Origin: Pseudomonas sp. 10S4
GTDB taxonomy: Bacteria > Pseudomonadota > Gammaproteobacteria > Pseudomonadales > Pseudomonadaceae
Direction: 5' to 3'
NCBI RefSeq assembly: GCF_034344865.1
Contig: NZ_CP133774.1
Coordinates: 2,852,001-2,916,000 of the forward strand
Length of the DNA: 64,000 nucleotides
Positions 47,116-59,558 of this stretch are shown here, one piece after another (position 1 is the first letter of the stretch; each line of letters starts with the position of its first letter). Both the position numbers and the translations under genes were made by a program. The notes below the pieces were generated by a model. That model ran no database searches. It was not told the origin of the DNA and was given only the letters and a program-made list of their open reading frames with translations.

Positions 47116-48562
47116 GTGGCTGATTCAAAGCGTTTTGATAACTACATCAACGGTGAATGGATTGCGGGCAGCGATTACTGCCGCAACATCAACCCGTCCG
47201 AGTTGACCGACACCATCGGTGAATACGCCAAAGCCGATCTGGCTCAGGTCCACGCCGCCATCGACGCCGCTCGCGCTGCGTTCCCGGCCTGGTCGACCTC
47301 GGGCATCCAGGCTCGCCACGATTCGCTGGATAAAGTCGGCACTGAAATCCTCGCCCGCCGTGAAGAACTCGGCACCTTGCTGGCCCGGGAAGAGGGCAAG
47401 ACCCTGCCGGAAGCCATCGGCGAAGTGACTCGCGCCGGCAACATCTTCAAGTTCTTCGCCGGTGAATGCCTGCGTCTGTCCGGCGACTACCTGCCGTCGG
47501 TGCGTCCGGGTGTGAATGTCGAAGTCACTCGCGAAGCCTTGGGCGTGGTCGGTCTGATCACCCCGTGGAATTTCCCGATCGCCATCCCTGCGTGGAAAAT
47601 CGCCCCGGCCCTGGCCTACGGCAACTGCGTCGTGCTGAAACCGGCGGATCTGGTTCCAGGTTGCGCCTGGGCCCTCGCTGAAATCATCTCCCGCGCAGGT
47701 TTCCCGGCCGGCGTGTTCAACCTGGTGATGGGCAGCGGTCGTGTGGTTGGCGATGCGCTGGTGCAGAGCCCGAAAGTCGACGGCATCAGCTTCACCGGTT
47801 CGGTCGGTGTCGGTCGTCAGATCGCCGTCAGCTGTGTCTCGCGCCAAGCGAAAGTTCAGCTGGAAATGGGCGGCAAGAACCCGCAGATCATTCTCGACGA
47901 CGCCGACCTCAAGCAAGCGGTCGAGCTGTCGGTACAGAGCGCGTTCTACTCCACCGGCCAGCGTTGCACCGCCTCGAGCCGTTTCATCGTTACTGCCGGG
48001 ATTCACGACAAGTTCGTTGAAGCCGTGGCCGAGCGCATGAAGTCGATCAAGGTCGGCCACGCACTAAAAACCGGCACCGACATCGGTCCAGTGGTGTCCC
48101 AGGCTCAGCTTGAGCAAGACTTGAAGTACATCGACATCGGCCAGTCCGAAGGTGCGCGTCTGGTCAGCGGCGGTGGCTTGGTGACGTGCGACACCGAAGG
48201 CTACTACCTCGCGCCAACGCTGTTTGCCGACAGCGAAGCAGCGATGCGTATCAGCCGCGAAGAGATCTTCGGCCCAGTAGCCAACGTGGTTCGCGTGGCG
48301 GATTACGAGGCAGCACTGGCCATGGCCAACGACACCGAGTTCGGGCTGGTCGGCGGGCATCGCCACCACCTCGTTGAAGTACGCCAACCACTTCAAACGC
48401 CATTCCCAGGCCGGAATGGTAATGGTCAACCTGCCGACCGCCGGTGTGGATTACCACGTTCCGTTCGGTGGCCGTAAAGGTTCATCCTATGGCTCACGTG
48501 AGCAAGGTCGTTATGCGCAAGAGTTCTACACCGTGGTGAAGACCTCCTACATCGGATCGTAA
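47116..48562 (+). CDS. alpha-ketoglutarate semialdehyde dehydrogenase (one apparent frameshift)
   Basis: About 481 residues once repaired. It oxidises alpha-ketoglutarate semialdehyde, the KdgD product, to 2-oxoglutarate. PWNFPIAIPAWKIAPAL (about residue 153), FTGSVGVGRQI, LEMGGKNPQ (catalytic Glu) and STGQRCTASSR (catalytic Cys) are intact. Near 48,348 one extra G turns GLSAGIATTSLKYA into GLVGGHRHH; the correct frame then runs through VNLPTAGVDYHVPFGGRKGSS to the end. Start GTG 47,116 with AGGAG seven bases upstream. Confidence 0.9.
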
Positions 48563-48571
48563 ACGCAATAC

Positions 48572-48676
48572 CCCTGTGGGAGCGAGCTTGCTCGCGATGG
48601 TCTTGAGGACGCGGTGGTAAACCTGATGCCCCGTGTCATCGTTGACCACCATCGCGAGCAAGCTCGCTCCCACAGA
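48572..48676. repeat. REPIN
   Basis: CTGTGGGAGCGAGCTTGCTCGCGATGG faces CCATCGCGAGCAAGCTCGCTCCCACAG with about 50 bases between. Confidence 0.9.
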
Positions 48677-48726
48677 AAAACTAAAGATTCACCCCGCATA
48701 AAAATAATCAGTGGGAGTACATCTAC

Positions 48727-50094
48727 ATGTCATCGACCAAGCCGACTCACGTCCGCTATTTGATCCTGCTCATGCTGTTTCTGGTGACCACGATCAACTA
48801 CGCCGACCGGGCTACGATCGCTATCGCCGGCTCCAGCCTGCAAAAAGACCTCGGCATCGACGCGGTCACCCTCGGCTTTATCTTCTCTGCGTTCGGTTGG
48901 GCCTACGTGGCCGGGCAAATTCCCGGTGGCTGGTTGCTGGACCGTTTTGGCTCGAAAAAAGTATACGCACTGAGCATCTTCACCTGGTCGCTGTTCACCG
49001 TGCTCCAGGGCTATGTCGGTGAGTTCGGGGTTTCCACCGCCATCGTCGCGCTGTTCATGCTGCGCTTCCTGGTGGGCCTGGCCGAAGCGCCGTCGTTCCC
49101 TGGCAACGCCCGCATTGTGGCGGCCTGGTTCCCGACCGCTGAACGCGGTACCGCTTCGGCAATCTTCAACTCGGCGCAATACTTCGCCACGGTGATCTTC
49201 GCGCCGCTGATGGGCTGGATCGTCTACACCTTCGGCTGGCAGCATGTATTCGTGGTCATGGGCGGCATCGGCATCGTGTTCTCGCTGCTCTGGCTGAAAC
49301 TTATCCACAGCCCGCGCCAGCACCCAATGATCAACGACGCCGAGTTCCAGCACATCGCCGACAACGGCGGCCTGGTGGACATGGATCAAGACAAAGGCAA
49401 AGGCCAAAAGGTCGACGGTCCGAAGTGGGACTACATTCGCCAGTTGCTGACCAACCGCATGATGCTCGGCGTGTACCTGGGCCAATACTGCATCAACGGC
49501 ATCACCTACTTCTTCCTGACCTGGTTCCCGGTGTACCTGGTGCAGGAACGCGGCATGACCATTCTCAAGGCCGGTTTCATCGCGTCGTTGCCGGCGATCT
49601 GCGGCTTCATCGGCGGTGTACTCGGCGGGATCATTTCCGACTACCTGCTGCGCAAGGGCCACTCGCTGACCTTCGCCCGCAAGGCGCCGATCATTGGCGG
49701 TCTGCTGCTCTCGACCACCATCGTCGCCTGCAATTACGTGGACGTGGAATGGATGGTCGTCGGCTTCATGGCATTGGCATTCTTCGGCAAAGGCGTTGGC
49801 GCGCTGGGCTGGGCCGTGGTCTCGGACACCTCGCCGAAACAGATCGCCGGTTTGAGTGGCGGCCTGTTCAACATGTTCGGCAACATCGCCTCGATCACCA
49901 CGCCGATCGTCATCGGCTACATCATCGCCACCACTGGATCGTTCAAGTGGGCGCTGGTGTTTGTCGGTTGCAATGCGTTGGTGGCGGTGTTCAGTTATCT
50001 GGTGATCGTCGGCCCGATCAAACGCGTCGTGTTGAAAGAGCCTCCCGTCAATGGTCCTGAAATGACCAACAAATTATCCCGAGCGCATTCCTGA
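48727..50094 (+). CDS. MFS transporter for galactarate/glucarate (GudP/GarP-like)
   Basis: A 455-residue major-facilitator protein with 12 predicted helices, of the anion:cation symporter type. [20 protein letters not shown] at the start, [14 protein letters not shown] in the loop 2-3 motif and [18 protein letters not shown] are typical of aldarate carriers. Its place between the semialdehyde dehydrogenase and garD supports uptake of galactarate or glucarate. GGGAG precedes ATG 48,727. garD follows by 11 bases. Confidence 0.88.
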   Translation: MSSTKPTHVRYLILLMLFLVTTINYADRATIAIAGSSLQKDLGIDAVTLGFIFSAFGWAYVAGQIPGGWLLDRFGSKKVYALSIFTWSLFTVLQGYVGEFGVSTAIVALFMLRFLVGLAEAPSFPGNARIVAAWFPTAERGTASAIFNSAQYFATVIFAPLMGWIVYTFGWQHVFVVMGGIGIVFSLLWLKLIHSPRQHPMINDAEFQHIADNGGLVDMDQDKGKGQKVDGPKWDYIRQLLTNRMMLGVYLGQYCINGITYFFLTWFPVYLVQERGMTILKAGFIASLPAICGFIGGVLGGIISDYLLRKGHSLTFARKAPIIGGLLLSTTIVACNYVDVEWMVVGFMALAFFGKGVGALGWAVVSDTSPKQIAGLSGGLFNMFGNIASITTPIVIGYIIATTGSFKWALVFVGCNALVAVFSYLVIVGPIKRVVLKEPPVNGPEMTNKLSRAHS

Positions 50095-50105
50095 GGAGCG
50101 GCGTC

Positions 50106-51659
50106 ATGCAGTTGATTGAACATTCCGACTCGCCGCGCTACATCCGCCTGCACGAGCGGGACAATGTGGTGATCGTGGTCAATGACCAGGGCGTGCCGGC
50201 CGGCACCGAGTTTCCCGATGGTCTGGTGACGGTGGATTTCGTGCCGCAGAGCCATAAAGTCACCCTCGAAGACATTCCCGAGGGCGGCCAGGTGATTCGC
50301 TACGGCCAGACCATCGGCTACGCCTTGCAGCCGATTCCGCGCGGCAGTTGGGTCAAGGAAGATCAACTGCGTATGCCCACCGCGCCACCGCTGGACAGCC
50401 TGCCGCTGTCCACCGAAGTGCCGGCGGCGCAGGCACCGCTGGAAGGCTTTACATTCGAGGGTTACCGCAACGCCGACGGTACCGTTGGCACGCGCAATAT
50501 TCTCGGGATTACAACGACCGTGCAATGCGTCACTGGCGTGCTCAATCATGCGGTCAAGCGCATCAAGGACGAGTTACTGCCGCGTTATCCGAACGTCGAT
50601 GACGTGGTGGCGCTGACCCACAGTTACGGCTGCGGCGTGGCGATCACCGCCACCGACGCGTACATCCCGATTCGCACCGTGCGCAACCTGGCGCGCAACC
50701 CGAACCTGGGTGGTGAAGCGCTGGTGATCAGCCTCGGTTGCGAAAAATTGCAGGCCGGGCAGGTGATGCACGACAACGACAGCTCGGTGGATTTGAGCGA
50801 GCCGTGGCTATATCGCTTGCAGGATTCGAGTCATGGTTTCACCGAGATGATCGAGCAGATCATGGCGCTGGCCGAAACCCGTTTGAAGAAGCTCGATCAA
50901 CGTCGCCGGGAAACCGTGCCGGCGTCCGAACTGATCCTGGGCATGCAGTGCGGCGGCAGCGATGCGTTCTCCGGCATCACCGCCAACCCGGCGCTGGGCT
51001 ATGCCTCGGACTTGTTGCTGCGGGCCGGTGCGACGGTGATGTTTTCCGAAGTCACCGAAGTGCGCGACGCGATTTACCTGCTGACCTCCCGGGCCGAAAG
51101 CAAAGAAGTCGCCGAGGAGCTGGTGCGGGAAATGGACTGGTACGACCGTTACCTGGCCAAGGGCGAAGCGGATCGCAGCGCCAACACCACGCCGGGGAAC
51201 AAGAAGGGCGGGTTGTCGAACATTGTCGAGAAGTCGTTGGGTTCGATCGTCAAATCCGGCAGCAGCGCGATCAATGGCGTGCTTGGCCCTGGCGAGCGCT
51301 TCAAGCGCAAAGGCCTGATCTTCTGCGCGACCCCGGCCAGTGACTTTGTCTGCGGGACGTTGCAACTGGCGGCGGGGATGAACCTGCACGTGTTCACCAC
51401 CGGGCGTGGCACGCCGTATGGTTTGGCGATGGCGCCGGTGGTGAAGGTCTCGACCCGGACTGAACTGGCGCAGCGTTGGCCGGACCTGATTGATATCGAT
51501 GCCGGGCGGATTGCGACGGGTCGGGCTTCGATTGAGGATTTGGGCTGGGAGTTGTTTCACTACTACCTGGACGTGGCCAGCGGCAAGAAGCAGACGTGGG
51601 CGGAGCGGCATAAGCTGCATAACGACATCACGTTGTTCAACCCGGCGCCCATCACCTGA
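50106..51659 (+). CDS. garD: galactarate dehydratase
   Basis: A 517-residue UxaA-family dehydratase. It converts D-galactarate to 5-keto-4-deoxyglucarate, the KdgD substrate. The N-terminal SAF domain ([20 protein letters not shown]) is followed by [23 protein letters not shown] and [21 protein letters not shown] (substrate and metal region), and [25 protein letters not shown] lies ahead of ATG 50,106. Co-transcribed with the transporter. Confidence 0.95.
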   Translation: MQLIEHSDSPRYIRLHERDNVVIVVNDQGVPAGTEFPDGLVTVDFVPQSHKVTLEDIPEGGQVIRYGQTIGYALQPIPRGSWVKEDQLRMPTAPPLDSLPLSTEVPAAQAPLEGFTFEGYRNADGTVGTRNILGITTTVQCVTGVLNHAVKRIKDELLPRYPNVDDVVALTHSYGCGVAITATDAYIPIRTVRNLARNPNLGGEALVISLGCEKLQAGQVMHDNDSSVDLSEPWLYRLQDSSHGFTEMIEQIMALAETRLKKLDQRRRETVPASELILGMQCGGSDAFSGITANPALGYASDLLLRAGATVMFSEVTEVRDAIYLLTSRAESKEVAEELVREMDWYDRYLAKGEADRSANTTPGNKKGGLSNIVEKSLGSIVKSGSSAINGVLGPGERFKRKGLIFCATPASDFVCGTLQLAAGMNLHVFTTGRGTPYGLAMAPVVKVSTRTELAQRWPDLIDIDAGRIATGRASIEDLGWELFHYYLDVASGKKQTWAERHKLHNDITLFNPAPIT

Positions 51660-51670
51660 GACCGAGTCGC

Positions 51671-51770
51671 CTGCATCGCGAGCAAGCTCGCTCCCACATT
51701 GGATTTTCGTCGCGCACATATGTTGTGTTTGGCATTGGACAAATGTGGGAGCGAGCTTGCTCGCGATAGC
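51671..51770. repeat. REPIN
   Basis: CATCGCGAGCAAGCTCGCTCCCACA faces TGTGGGAGCGAGCTTGCTCGCGATA. Confidence 0.88.
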
Positions 51771-51844
51771 GGTCTAACAGACGCCAAAGGACCGGGTGGC
51801 TTATCATTAGCCCCCTGACAACGCCCACCCAAGGTTCCCCCGGC

Positions 51845-52786
51845 ATGCTGGCAATTTTCCTCGAAACCCTGAACATCACCGCGCCGGTGTTTGCCATGCT
51901 GTTTCTGGGTGTGCTGCTCAAGCGCATCAACTGGATCAACGACAACTTCATCCATACCGCGTCGGCCCTGGTGTTCAACGTCACCATGCCGGCGCTGCTG
52001 TTTCTGGGCATCTTGCACGCGGATCTGCACGCCGCGCTGCAACCGGCGCTGCTGATTTACTTCTCCGTTGCCACGCTGGTGTGTTTCGCCATCGCCTGGG
52101 GTTGGGCGATCTGGAAGTGTCCGAGAGAAGACCGGGGCATCTACACCCAAGGCGCGTTTCGCGGGAACAACGGCGTCATCGGCCTGGCCCTGGCGGCGAG
52201 CATGTACGGCGACTACGGGATTTCCCTCGGGGCGATTCTTGCGGCGCTCGTCATTCTCTTCTACAACACCCTCTCGACCATCGTGCTGGCGGTGTACAGC
52301 CCGGTGATCAAGTCCGATCCGTGGAGTATCTGCAAAAGCGTGATGGCCAACCCGCTGATCATCAGCGTGATTGCGGCAGCGCCGTGTGCCTATTTCAAGA
52401 TCAGTTTGCCGGGTTGGCTGGAGGCGTCCGGTCAGTATCTGGCGCAAACCACGTTGCCATTGGCGCTGATCTGCATCGGCGGCACGCTGTCACTGGCGGC
52501 ATTGCGCAAAAGCGGCAACATGGCGCTGAGTTCAAGCCTGGTGAAGATGATCGGCCTGCCGCTGCTGGCGACCGCTGGTGCCTGGCTGTGCGGCTTTCGT
52601 GGGGCGGAGTTGGGGATTCTGTTTCTGTACTTCGGCAGCCCAACGGCGGCGGCGAGTTTTGTCATGGCGCGTCAGGCCAATGGCAATCATGAACTGGCGG
52701 CGGCGATTATTGTAATCACCACGTTGATGGCGGCAGTGACCACCAATCTGGGGATATTTGTGTTGCAGTGGGGTGGGTGGATCTGA
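51845..52786 (+). CDS. AEC-family transporter
   Basis: A 313-residue membrane protein with about ten helices. FRGNNGVIGLALAASMYG (about residue 102) is the conserved AEC half-repeat signature, and IGGTLSLAALRK and FGSPTAAASFVMARQ fit the second half. The substrate is not predictable. It is monocistronic between two REPINs. ATG 51,845 has only a weak Shine-Dalgarno. Confidence 0.87.
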   Translation: MLAIFLETLNITAPVFAMLFLGVLLKRINWINDNFIHTASALVFNVTMPALLFLGILHADLHAALQPALLIYFSVATLVCFAIAWGWAIWKCPREDRGIYTQGAFRGNNGVIGLALAASMYGDYGISLGAILAALVILFYNTLSTIVLAVYSPVIKSDPWSICKSVMANPLIISVIAAAPCAYFKISLPGWLEASGQYLAQTTLPLALICIGGTLSLAALRKSGNMALSSSLVKMIGLPLLATAGAWLCGFRGAELGILFLYFGSPTAAASFVMARQANGNHELAAAIIVITTLMAAVTTNLGIFVLQWGGWI

Positions 52787-52814
52787 CTTCAGGATTTGTG
52801 GTGTTCTTTAGGGC

Positions 52815-52912
52815 CTCTTCGCGAGCAAGCCCGCTCCCACAGTGGATCTCCAGTGGACACAAAATATGTGTACGACTCAAATCCACTGTGGGAGCGGGCT
52901 TGCTCGCGAAGA
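52815..52912. repeat. REPIN
   Basis: CTTCGCGAGCAAGCCCGCTCCCACAG faces CTGTGGGAGCGGGCTTGCTCGCGAAG. Confidence 0.9.
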
Positions 52913-52943
52913 CGGCCGAACAGTCACCACAAATGCCAGCGAC

Positions 52944-53324
52944 TTATTCCGGCTTCTGATAGCTATCGATCACTTCCTGCGCCGCCCGAAACGCATCAAT
53001 CGCCGCCGGCACTCCGGCATACACCGCGCAATGCAGCAACGCCTCGCGAATCTCTTCCACGGTGCAGCCGTTGTTCAGTGCACCGCGCACGTGACCTTTC
53101 AGCTCTTGCGGGCACTTCAACGCGGTCAGCGCGGCGAGGGTGATCAGGCTGCGGGTTTTCAGCGGCAGACCTTCACGATTCCAGACGCTGCCCCAAGCAT
53201 GTTCATTGACGAAATCCTGCAGCGGCTGACTGAACTCGGTGGCATTGCCCAGCGCCCGGTCGACGAAAGCATCGCCCATCACTTGGCGTCGAACTTCAAC
53301 GCCGGGCTTTTTGTTGTCGGTCAT
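52944..53324 (-). CDS. pcaC: gamma-carboxymuconolactone decarboxylase family protein
   Basis: A 126-residue protein of the AhpD/CMD fold. In the protocatechuate branch of the beta-ketoadipate pathway PcaC decarboxylates 4-carboxymuconolactone. RRQVMGDAFVDRAL, NEHAWGSVWNREGL and the terminal AVYAGVPAAIDAFRAA match PcaC closely. No other pca gene is near; isolated pcaC genes do occur. Its ATG overlaps the antiporter stop by four bases. Confidence 0.87.
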   Translation of the reverse strand: MTDNKKPGVEVRRQVMGDAFVDRALGNATEFSQPLQDFVNEHAWGSVWNREGLPLKTRSLITLAALTALKCPQELKGHVRGALNNGCTVEEIREALLHCAVYAGVPAAIDAFRAAQEVIDSYQKPE

Positions 53325-54383
53325 TGCACATCCCTCTTGTGGTGTTGGCGACGCCAGGCGCGCAGCGACGTGAACAGCAAGAACGCCAACAGCGCCGGCA
53401 ATACGAAAAACAGCATCAGGTGTTCAAGTTTGCCGGCCAGCGGCATCCCGGTGGTGAACGACACCATGTGCAGGCCGTACGCCAGGTACAAACCCAGGCA
53501 CAGCAATCCTTCGGCCCGGGTTATCCGGTAGCCGGTATAAAACAGCGGCAGGCAGAGTACGGCGACGCCGAGCATCACCGGCAAATCGAAGTCCAGGGCA
53601 TTGGGCGAAACCGACAGCGGCGATGGCGCCACCAGTGCGGTAAAGCCGAGCACGCCCAACAGGTTGAACAGGTTACTGCCGATCACGTTGCCCACGGCAA
53701 TCTCCCGTTGACCGCGCAGCGCGGCGATCAGCGAGGTGGCGAGCTCGGGCAGGGAGGTGCTGATGGCGACGACGGTCAGGCCGATGATCCGCTCCGACAG
53801 CCCCAAGTCGCTGGCGACGGAAACGGCCGCGCCCAACAACAAGTGACCGGCGTACACCAACATTGCCAGCCCGGCGAAGATCATCAGCAGGCTGCTGAAC
53901 CACGGGGCTTGTGACGTGGCTTCGTGGTTCGTTTGCGGACGGGCCGAGTGCCGTGACTGGCGAAGCAGCAGGCCGAGGTACAACACCAGTGCGGCCAGCA
54001 GAATCACACCGTCGAGGCGGGTCAGTCTTTCGTTCCAGGCCAATACGCACACCAGCAGGCTGGCGCCGATCATCAGCGGAATGTCCAGGCGCACCAACTG
54101 ACGCGACACCCGCAACGGAATGATCAGCGCCGACAGGCCAAGGGTGACGAGGATGTTGAAAATGCTGCTGCCGATCACGCTGCCGACGGCAATGTCGGCG
54201 TTTTGCGTAAGCATGGCTTGCAGGCTGACGGCCATCTGCGGGGCGCTGCTGCTGAGGGCGACGATGGTCAGGGCGGATGATCAGCGGCCGCACATGCAGG
54301 CGCGCGGCCAGGCGTACGGCGGCGCGGACCATCAGCTCGGCGCCGGCGATCAGTAGAAACAGGCCGCTGAGCAGTTCGATCAC
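53321..54383 (-). CDS. calcium/sodium antiporter (YrbG-like, one apparent frameshift)
   Basis: About 354 residues once repaired. Two homologous halves each contain a Na_Ca_ex alpha repeat: SAPQMAVSLQAMLTQNADIAVGSVIGSSIFN in the first half (shown in part), and STSLPELATSLIA then NVIGSNLFNLLG in the second. The first 38 residues (MIELLSGLFLLIAGAELMV) lie in a different frame; an extra base near 54,270-54,275 changes GLTIVALSSS into another frame. Ten helices are expected. Couples to pcaC by an ATGA overlap. Confidence 0.85.
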
Positions 54384-54442
54384 GCTCAGCAGGGGGATGT
54401 CGGCTAATCCGTAAATGGCCTGGGCTCCATCGGTGGCAGGGG

Positions 54443-54817
54443 TTAGTTATCGAGGGCTTGCACGCGAACCCGTGCGGTGCCGCTGCTGACCATGCCCAAC
54501 TGCGCGGCGGCTGCGCGGGACAGGTCGATCAAGCGTCCGCGAGTATGCGGGCCACGATCATTGATGCGCACCACACAGGATTTGTCGTTGTTCAAATTCG
54601 TGACCTTCACCCGGGTGCCGAACGGCAACTGGCGATGGGCGGCGGTCAGGGCATTCTGGTTGAACGGCTCGCCACTGGCGGTCCGTTTGCCGTGGTGCTT
54701 GGCGCCGTAATAGGACGCCGTGCCGGTCTGGTCGTAACCGTGTGGGTCGATGATGTCGTTGCTGGCGCAACCGGCCAGCAAAGAGAGCAGGGCGCAGGCA
54801 CTCAGTAGACGCTTCAT
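54443..54817 (-). CDS. small RlpA-like (double-psi beta-barrel) lipoprotein
   Basis: A 124-residue protein. The lipobox LLAGCAS follows a short hydrophobic signal. The RlpA core is GTASYYGAKHHGKRTASGEPFNQ, then LPFGTRVKVTNLNNDKSCVVRINDRGP (shown here in part) and RLIDLSRAAAAQLGM. RlpA proteins cleave or bind denuded peptidoglycan at the septum; the catalytic Asp region NDRGP is present. There is no SPOR domain. The start was set at the lipoprotein signal; 74 codons of open frame upstream run through the REPIN. Confidence 0.88.
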   Translation of the reverse strand: MKRLLSACALLSLLAGCASNDIIDPHGYDQTGTASYYGAKHHGKRTASGEPFNQNALTAAHRQLPFGTRVKVTNLNNDKSCVVRINDRGPHTRGRLIDLSRAAAAQLGMVSSGTARVRVQALDN

Positions 54818-54836
54818 AAAAGGTTTCCCTGAAACA

Positions 54837-55002
54837 AATGTGGGAGCGGGCTGTGTGGCGAGGGGCTTGCCCCCGTTGGACTGCGCAGCAGGCCCAAAAC
54901 CTGAAAACTCGGTGTGCCAGAGATGACCCGAATTCAGATATTGGGGCCGCTTCGCGACCCAACGGGGGCAAGCCCCTCGCCACAAAAGCCCGCTCCCACA
55001 GG
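54837..55002. repeat. nested REP elements
   Basis: TGTGGGAGCGGGC and TGTGGCGAGGGGCTTGCCCCCG at the left face CGGGGGCAAGCCCCTCGCCACA and GCCCGCTCCCACA at the right, so two REP types are nested around the same loop. Confidence 0.85.
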
Positions 55003-55038
55003 GAATTGAGCCAGTTTTGAGTGCTGGCTCTATTCTCA

Positions 55039-56484
55039 TCAGCCTTCGAGCTTGCTTTTCAGCAGTTCGTTGACCTGTTGCGGGTTGGCCTTGCCTTTGG
55101 AGGCTTTCATGGCCTGGCCGACGAAGAAGCCGAACATCTTGCCGCGTTTGGCTTCGTCTGCCGCGCGGTACTGTTCAACTTGTTCGGCATTGGCTGCGAG
55201 CATTTCGTCCAGTACCGCCGAGATCGCGCCGCTGTCAGTCACTTGCTTGAGGCCGCGCTTGTCGATGATCTCGTCCGCGCTGCCTTCGCCGTTGGCCATC
55301 GCTTCAAACACAACCTTGGCGATTTTGCCGGAGATGGTGTTGTCGGTGATGCGCAGCAACATGCCGCCCAGTTGCTCGGCCGAGACCGGCGACTGCTCGA
55401 TGTCCAGGCCCTGTTTGTTCAACAGGCTGCCCAGTTCAACCATCACCCAGTTGGCCGCCAGCTTGGCGTCGCCGCCGATGCTCGCGACTTTCTCGAAGTA
55501 ATCGGCTTGCTCACGGCTGGTGGCCAGGACACTGGCGTCGTAGACCGACAGACCGAACTGCGCCTGGAAGCGCTCGCGTTTCTGCGGCGGCAGTTCCGGC
55601 AGGGTAGCGCGCACGTCATTGAGGAACGAGTCCTCGATCACCACCGGCAGCAGGTCCGGATCGGGGAAGTAACGGTAGTCGTTGGCTTCCTCTTTGCTGC
55701 GCATTGGACGGGTTTCGTCCTTGTTCGGATCGTACAGGCGAGTCTGCTGGATCACTTTGCCGCCGTCTTCGATCAGCTCGATCTGACGGCGTACTTCGCT
55801 GTTGATCGCCTTCTCGATAAAGCGGAACGAGTTGACGTTCTTGATCTCGCAGCGCGTGCCGAATTCGACCTGGCCTTTCGGACGGATCGACACGTTGCAG
55901 TCGCAACGCAGCGAGCCTTCGGCCATGTTGCCGTCGCAGATCCCCAGATAGCGCACCAGCGCGTGGACGGTCTTGACGTAGGCCACGGCTTCCTTGGCGC
56001 TGCGCATGTCCGGCTCGGAAACGATTTCCAGCAGCGGCGTGCCGGCGCGGTTCAAGTCGATGCCGGTGGCGCCGTTGAACTCTTCGTGCAGGCTTTTACC
56101 GGCGTCTTCTTCCAGGTGCGCACGGGTCACGCCGACACGTTTGATCGTGCCGTCGTCCATGGCGATGTCCAGGTGGCCTTTGCCGACGATCGGCAATTCC
56201 ATCTGGCTGATCTGGTAGCCCTTGGGCAGGTCCGGGTAGAAATAGTTTTTACGGGCGAACACGTTGTGCTGGCCGATCTCGGCATCGATTGCCAAGCCGA
56301 ACATCACCGCCATGCGCACCGCTTCCTGGTTCAGCACTGGCAGTACGCCGGGCATGCCCAGGTCTATCAGGCTGGCCTGGGTGTTCGGCTCGGAACCGAA
56401 GGTGGTGGAACTACCGGAAAAGATTTTCGACCGGGTGGTGAGCTGGGTATGAATCTCCAGCCCGATCACGACTTCCCATTGCAT
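55039..56484 (-). CDS. gatB: Asp-tRNA(Asn)/Glu-tRNA(Gln) amidotransferase subunit B
   Basis: A 481-residue protein, the usual GatB length. It activates misacylated tRNA in the GatCAB complex. The start [60 protein letters not shown] and the C-terminal YqeY-like tail are intact. ATG 56,484 follows GGAG. It lies 10 bases after gatA on the same strand. Confidence 0.96.
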   Translation of the reverse strand: MQWEVVIGLEIHTQLTTRSKIFSGSSTTFGSEPNTQASLIDLGMPGVLPVLNQEAVRMAVMFGLAIDAEIGQHNVFARKNYFYPDLPKGYQISQMELPIVGKGHLDIAMDDGTIKRVGVTRAHLEEDAGKSLHEEFNGATGIDLNRAGTPLLEIVSEPDMRSAKEAVAYVKTVHALVRYLGICDGNMAEGSLRCDCNVSIRPKGQVEFGTRCEIKNVNSFRFIEKAINSEVRRQIELIEDGGKVIQQTRLYDPNKDETRPMRSKEEANDYRYFPDPDLLPVVIEDSFLNDVRATLPELPPQKRERFQAQFGLSVYDASVLATSREQADYFEKVASIGGDAKLAANWVMVELGSLLNKQGLDIEQSPVSAEQLGGMLLRITDNTISGKIAKVVFEAMANGEGSADEIIDKRGLKQVTDSGAISAVLDEMLAANAEQVEQYRAADEAKRGKMFGFFVGQAMKASKGKANPQQVNELLKSKLEG

Positions 56485-56494
56485 GTGTTTCTCC

Positions 56495-57948
56495 TCAGAA
56501 GCCGGTTGGGGTGCGGGTGTGCCAGTCAGTGTGTAACTGATACTGATGGGCAACGTTCAACAGGCGACCTTCCTGGAAATACGGGGCGAGCAATTGCACG
56601 CCGACCGGCAGACCGTCGACAAAACCAGCTGGCATGGACAAGCCCGGCAGGCCCGCGAGGTTGGCGGTGATGGTGTAGATATCTTCCAGGTACTCGGCGA
56701 TCGGATCGTTTTTGTTGGCACCAATCTTCCAGGCCGGGTTCGGCGTGGTTGGGCCGAGGATGATGTCGACCTCAGTGAAGGCGGCCATGAAATCGTTCTT
56801 CACCAAGCGACGGATCTTCTGCGCCTTCAGGTAGTAGGCGTCGTAGTAACCAGCCGACAGCGCGTAGGCCCCGACCATGATCCGGCGCTGCACTTCCGGG
56901 CCAAAGCCTTCGCCACGGGAACGTTTGTACAGGTCTTCCAGGTTCTTCGGATCGGCGCAGCGGTGGCCGAAACGCACACCGTCGAAACGCGACAGGTTGG
57001 AGGAGGCTTCTGCCGGAGCGATCACGTAGTACGCAGGAATCGCGTGCTGCATGTTCGGCAGGCTGATTTCCTTGATCACGGCACCGAGCTTTTCCAGCTC
57101 CTTGACGCTGTTGTGGATCAGCTCGGCGATGCGAGGGTCGAGACCGGCGCTGAAGTATTCCTTCGGCACGCCGATGCGCAGGCCTTTGAGCGACGTATTG
57201 AGGCTGGCGCTGTAATCCGGCACAGGCTCGTCGATGCTGGTGGAGTCCTTGGTATCGAAACCGGCCATGCCTTGCAGCAGGATCGCGCAGTCTTCAGCCG
57301 TGCGCGCCAACGGGCCGCCTTGGTCGAGGCTAGAGGCATAAGCGATCATGCCCCAACGCGAAACACGACCGTAGGTCGGTTTCAGGCCAGTGAGGTTGGT
57401 GAACGCCGCCGGTTGGCGGATCGAGCCACCGGTGTCGGTAGCCGTCGCGGCTGGCAACAGACGAGCGGCAACCGCGGCAGCCGAACCACCGGACGAACCG
57501 CCTCGGCACGTGTTCCAGGTTCCACGGGTTTTTCACCGCGCCGTAGTAACTCGACTCGGTGGACGAGCCCATCGCGAATTCGTCCATGTTGGTCTTGCCG
57601 AGCGTCACGGCGCCGGCAGCGGCCAGTTTGGCGACCACGGTGGCGTCGTACGGTGCTTTAAAGTTGTCGAGCATCTTCGAGCCACAGCTGGTGCGGATGC
57701 CTTGCGTGCAGAACAGGTCTTTGTGGGCTATCGGCGCGCCGAGCAGGGCGCCGCTCTCACCATTGGCGCGGCGTGCGTCAGCGGCTTTCGCCTGCTGGAG
57801 CGCCAGGTCTTCGGTGAGGCTGATGAAACTGTTGAGCTGTGGATCGAGCTGGGCGATACGCGCCAGCAGGACTTTGGTCAGCTCTTCGGAAGAAAACTTT
57901 TTATCGGCGAGTCTCGCGGGCGATCTCGGCCAGAGTCATTTGATGCAT
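56495..57948 (-). CDS. gatA: amidotransferase subunit A (two apparent frameshifts)
   Basis: About 483 residues once repaired. GatA is the amidase that frees ammonia from glutamine. The start [11 protein letters not shown] (57,948) runs into a break at about 57,914, where an extra base turns [13 protein letters not shown] into RETRR-stop. A second extra base near 57,503 turns [14 protein letters not shown] into VPRRFVRW. Between them lie HKDLF (catalytic Lys) and [16 protein letters not shown]; after them [20 protein letters not shown], with the Ser nucleophile. Since Pseudomonas needs GatCAB to make Asn-tRNA, a true double frameshift is implausible; these are taken as sequence errors. Confidence 0.92.
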
Positions 57949-57964
57949 TGCAGGCTCTTTCCCT

Positions 57965-58252
57965 TTAGTCGATGACTTTCGGAACCAGGTACAGGCCGTT
58001 TTCGACCGCTGGTGCGATGGACTGATAGGCCTCGCGATGATTGGTCTCGGTCACGACGTCTGCACGCAGGCGCTGGCTGGCTTCCAGTGGGTGGGCCAGC
58101 GGCTCGATACCATCGGTATTGACTGCCTGCATTTCGTCGACCAGCCCGAGAATGCTGTTCAGGGCCGAAGTGATGTGTGGAAGATCGGCATCATTCAGGC
58201 CAAGGCAGGCCAGATGTGCGATTTTTTCCACGTCGGAGCGTTCAAGCGCCAT
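57965..58252 (-). CDS. gatC: amidotransferase subunit C
   Basis: A 95-residue linker subunit that stabilises GatA in Gat[22 protein letters not shown] at the start, the middle [18 protein letters not shown] and the end [12 protein letters not shown] match GatC. It is the first gene of gatCAB and diverges from mreB; both promoters must lie in the 211-base gap 58,253-58,463. Confidence 0.95.
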   Translation of the reverse strand: MALERSDVEKIAHLACLGLNDADLPHITSALNSILGLVDEMQAVNTDGIEPLAHPLEASQRLRADVVTETNHREAYQSIAPAVENGLYLVPKVID

Positions 58253-58451
58253 TGCGATTCTCCAGTGGAAAACAGAACGGACGGCGTCCGTGTGTTAGAT
58301 TGTCGGAACACTACCGCATTTCTACGGTCATAAGGCCGCGATTGTGGGGGTTGGTGCACAGAAAAGCGGCCAATTTAACATATTGGCGCCTTGCCCAAAA
58401 TCCCTGTCGTTGTTAGAGTTTGCCGCACTTTTTTACCCACGCGTTGCCTAG

Positions 58452-59501
<1,050 letters not shown>

Positions 59502-59532
59502 GTCGTTGGGTTGCATCTATGCTGTGAGCGCG

Positions 59533-59558
59533 CAGGCAGCACTTTGCAGTGCTGCCTG
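59533..59558 (+). terminator. hairpin between mreB and mreC
   Basis: CAGGCAGCACT and AGTGCTGCCTG pair perfectly (11 bp) around TTGC, 32 bases after the mreB stop. The downstream T content is low, so it is likely an attenuator that keeps MreB above MreC and MreD. Confidence 0.7.

Noticed and set aside
55021..56670. 549-codon plus-strand frame opposite gatB
   Set aside because: Antisense to conserved gatB; no domain or ribosome-binding site.
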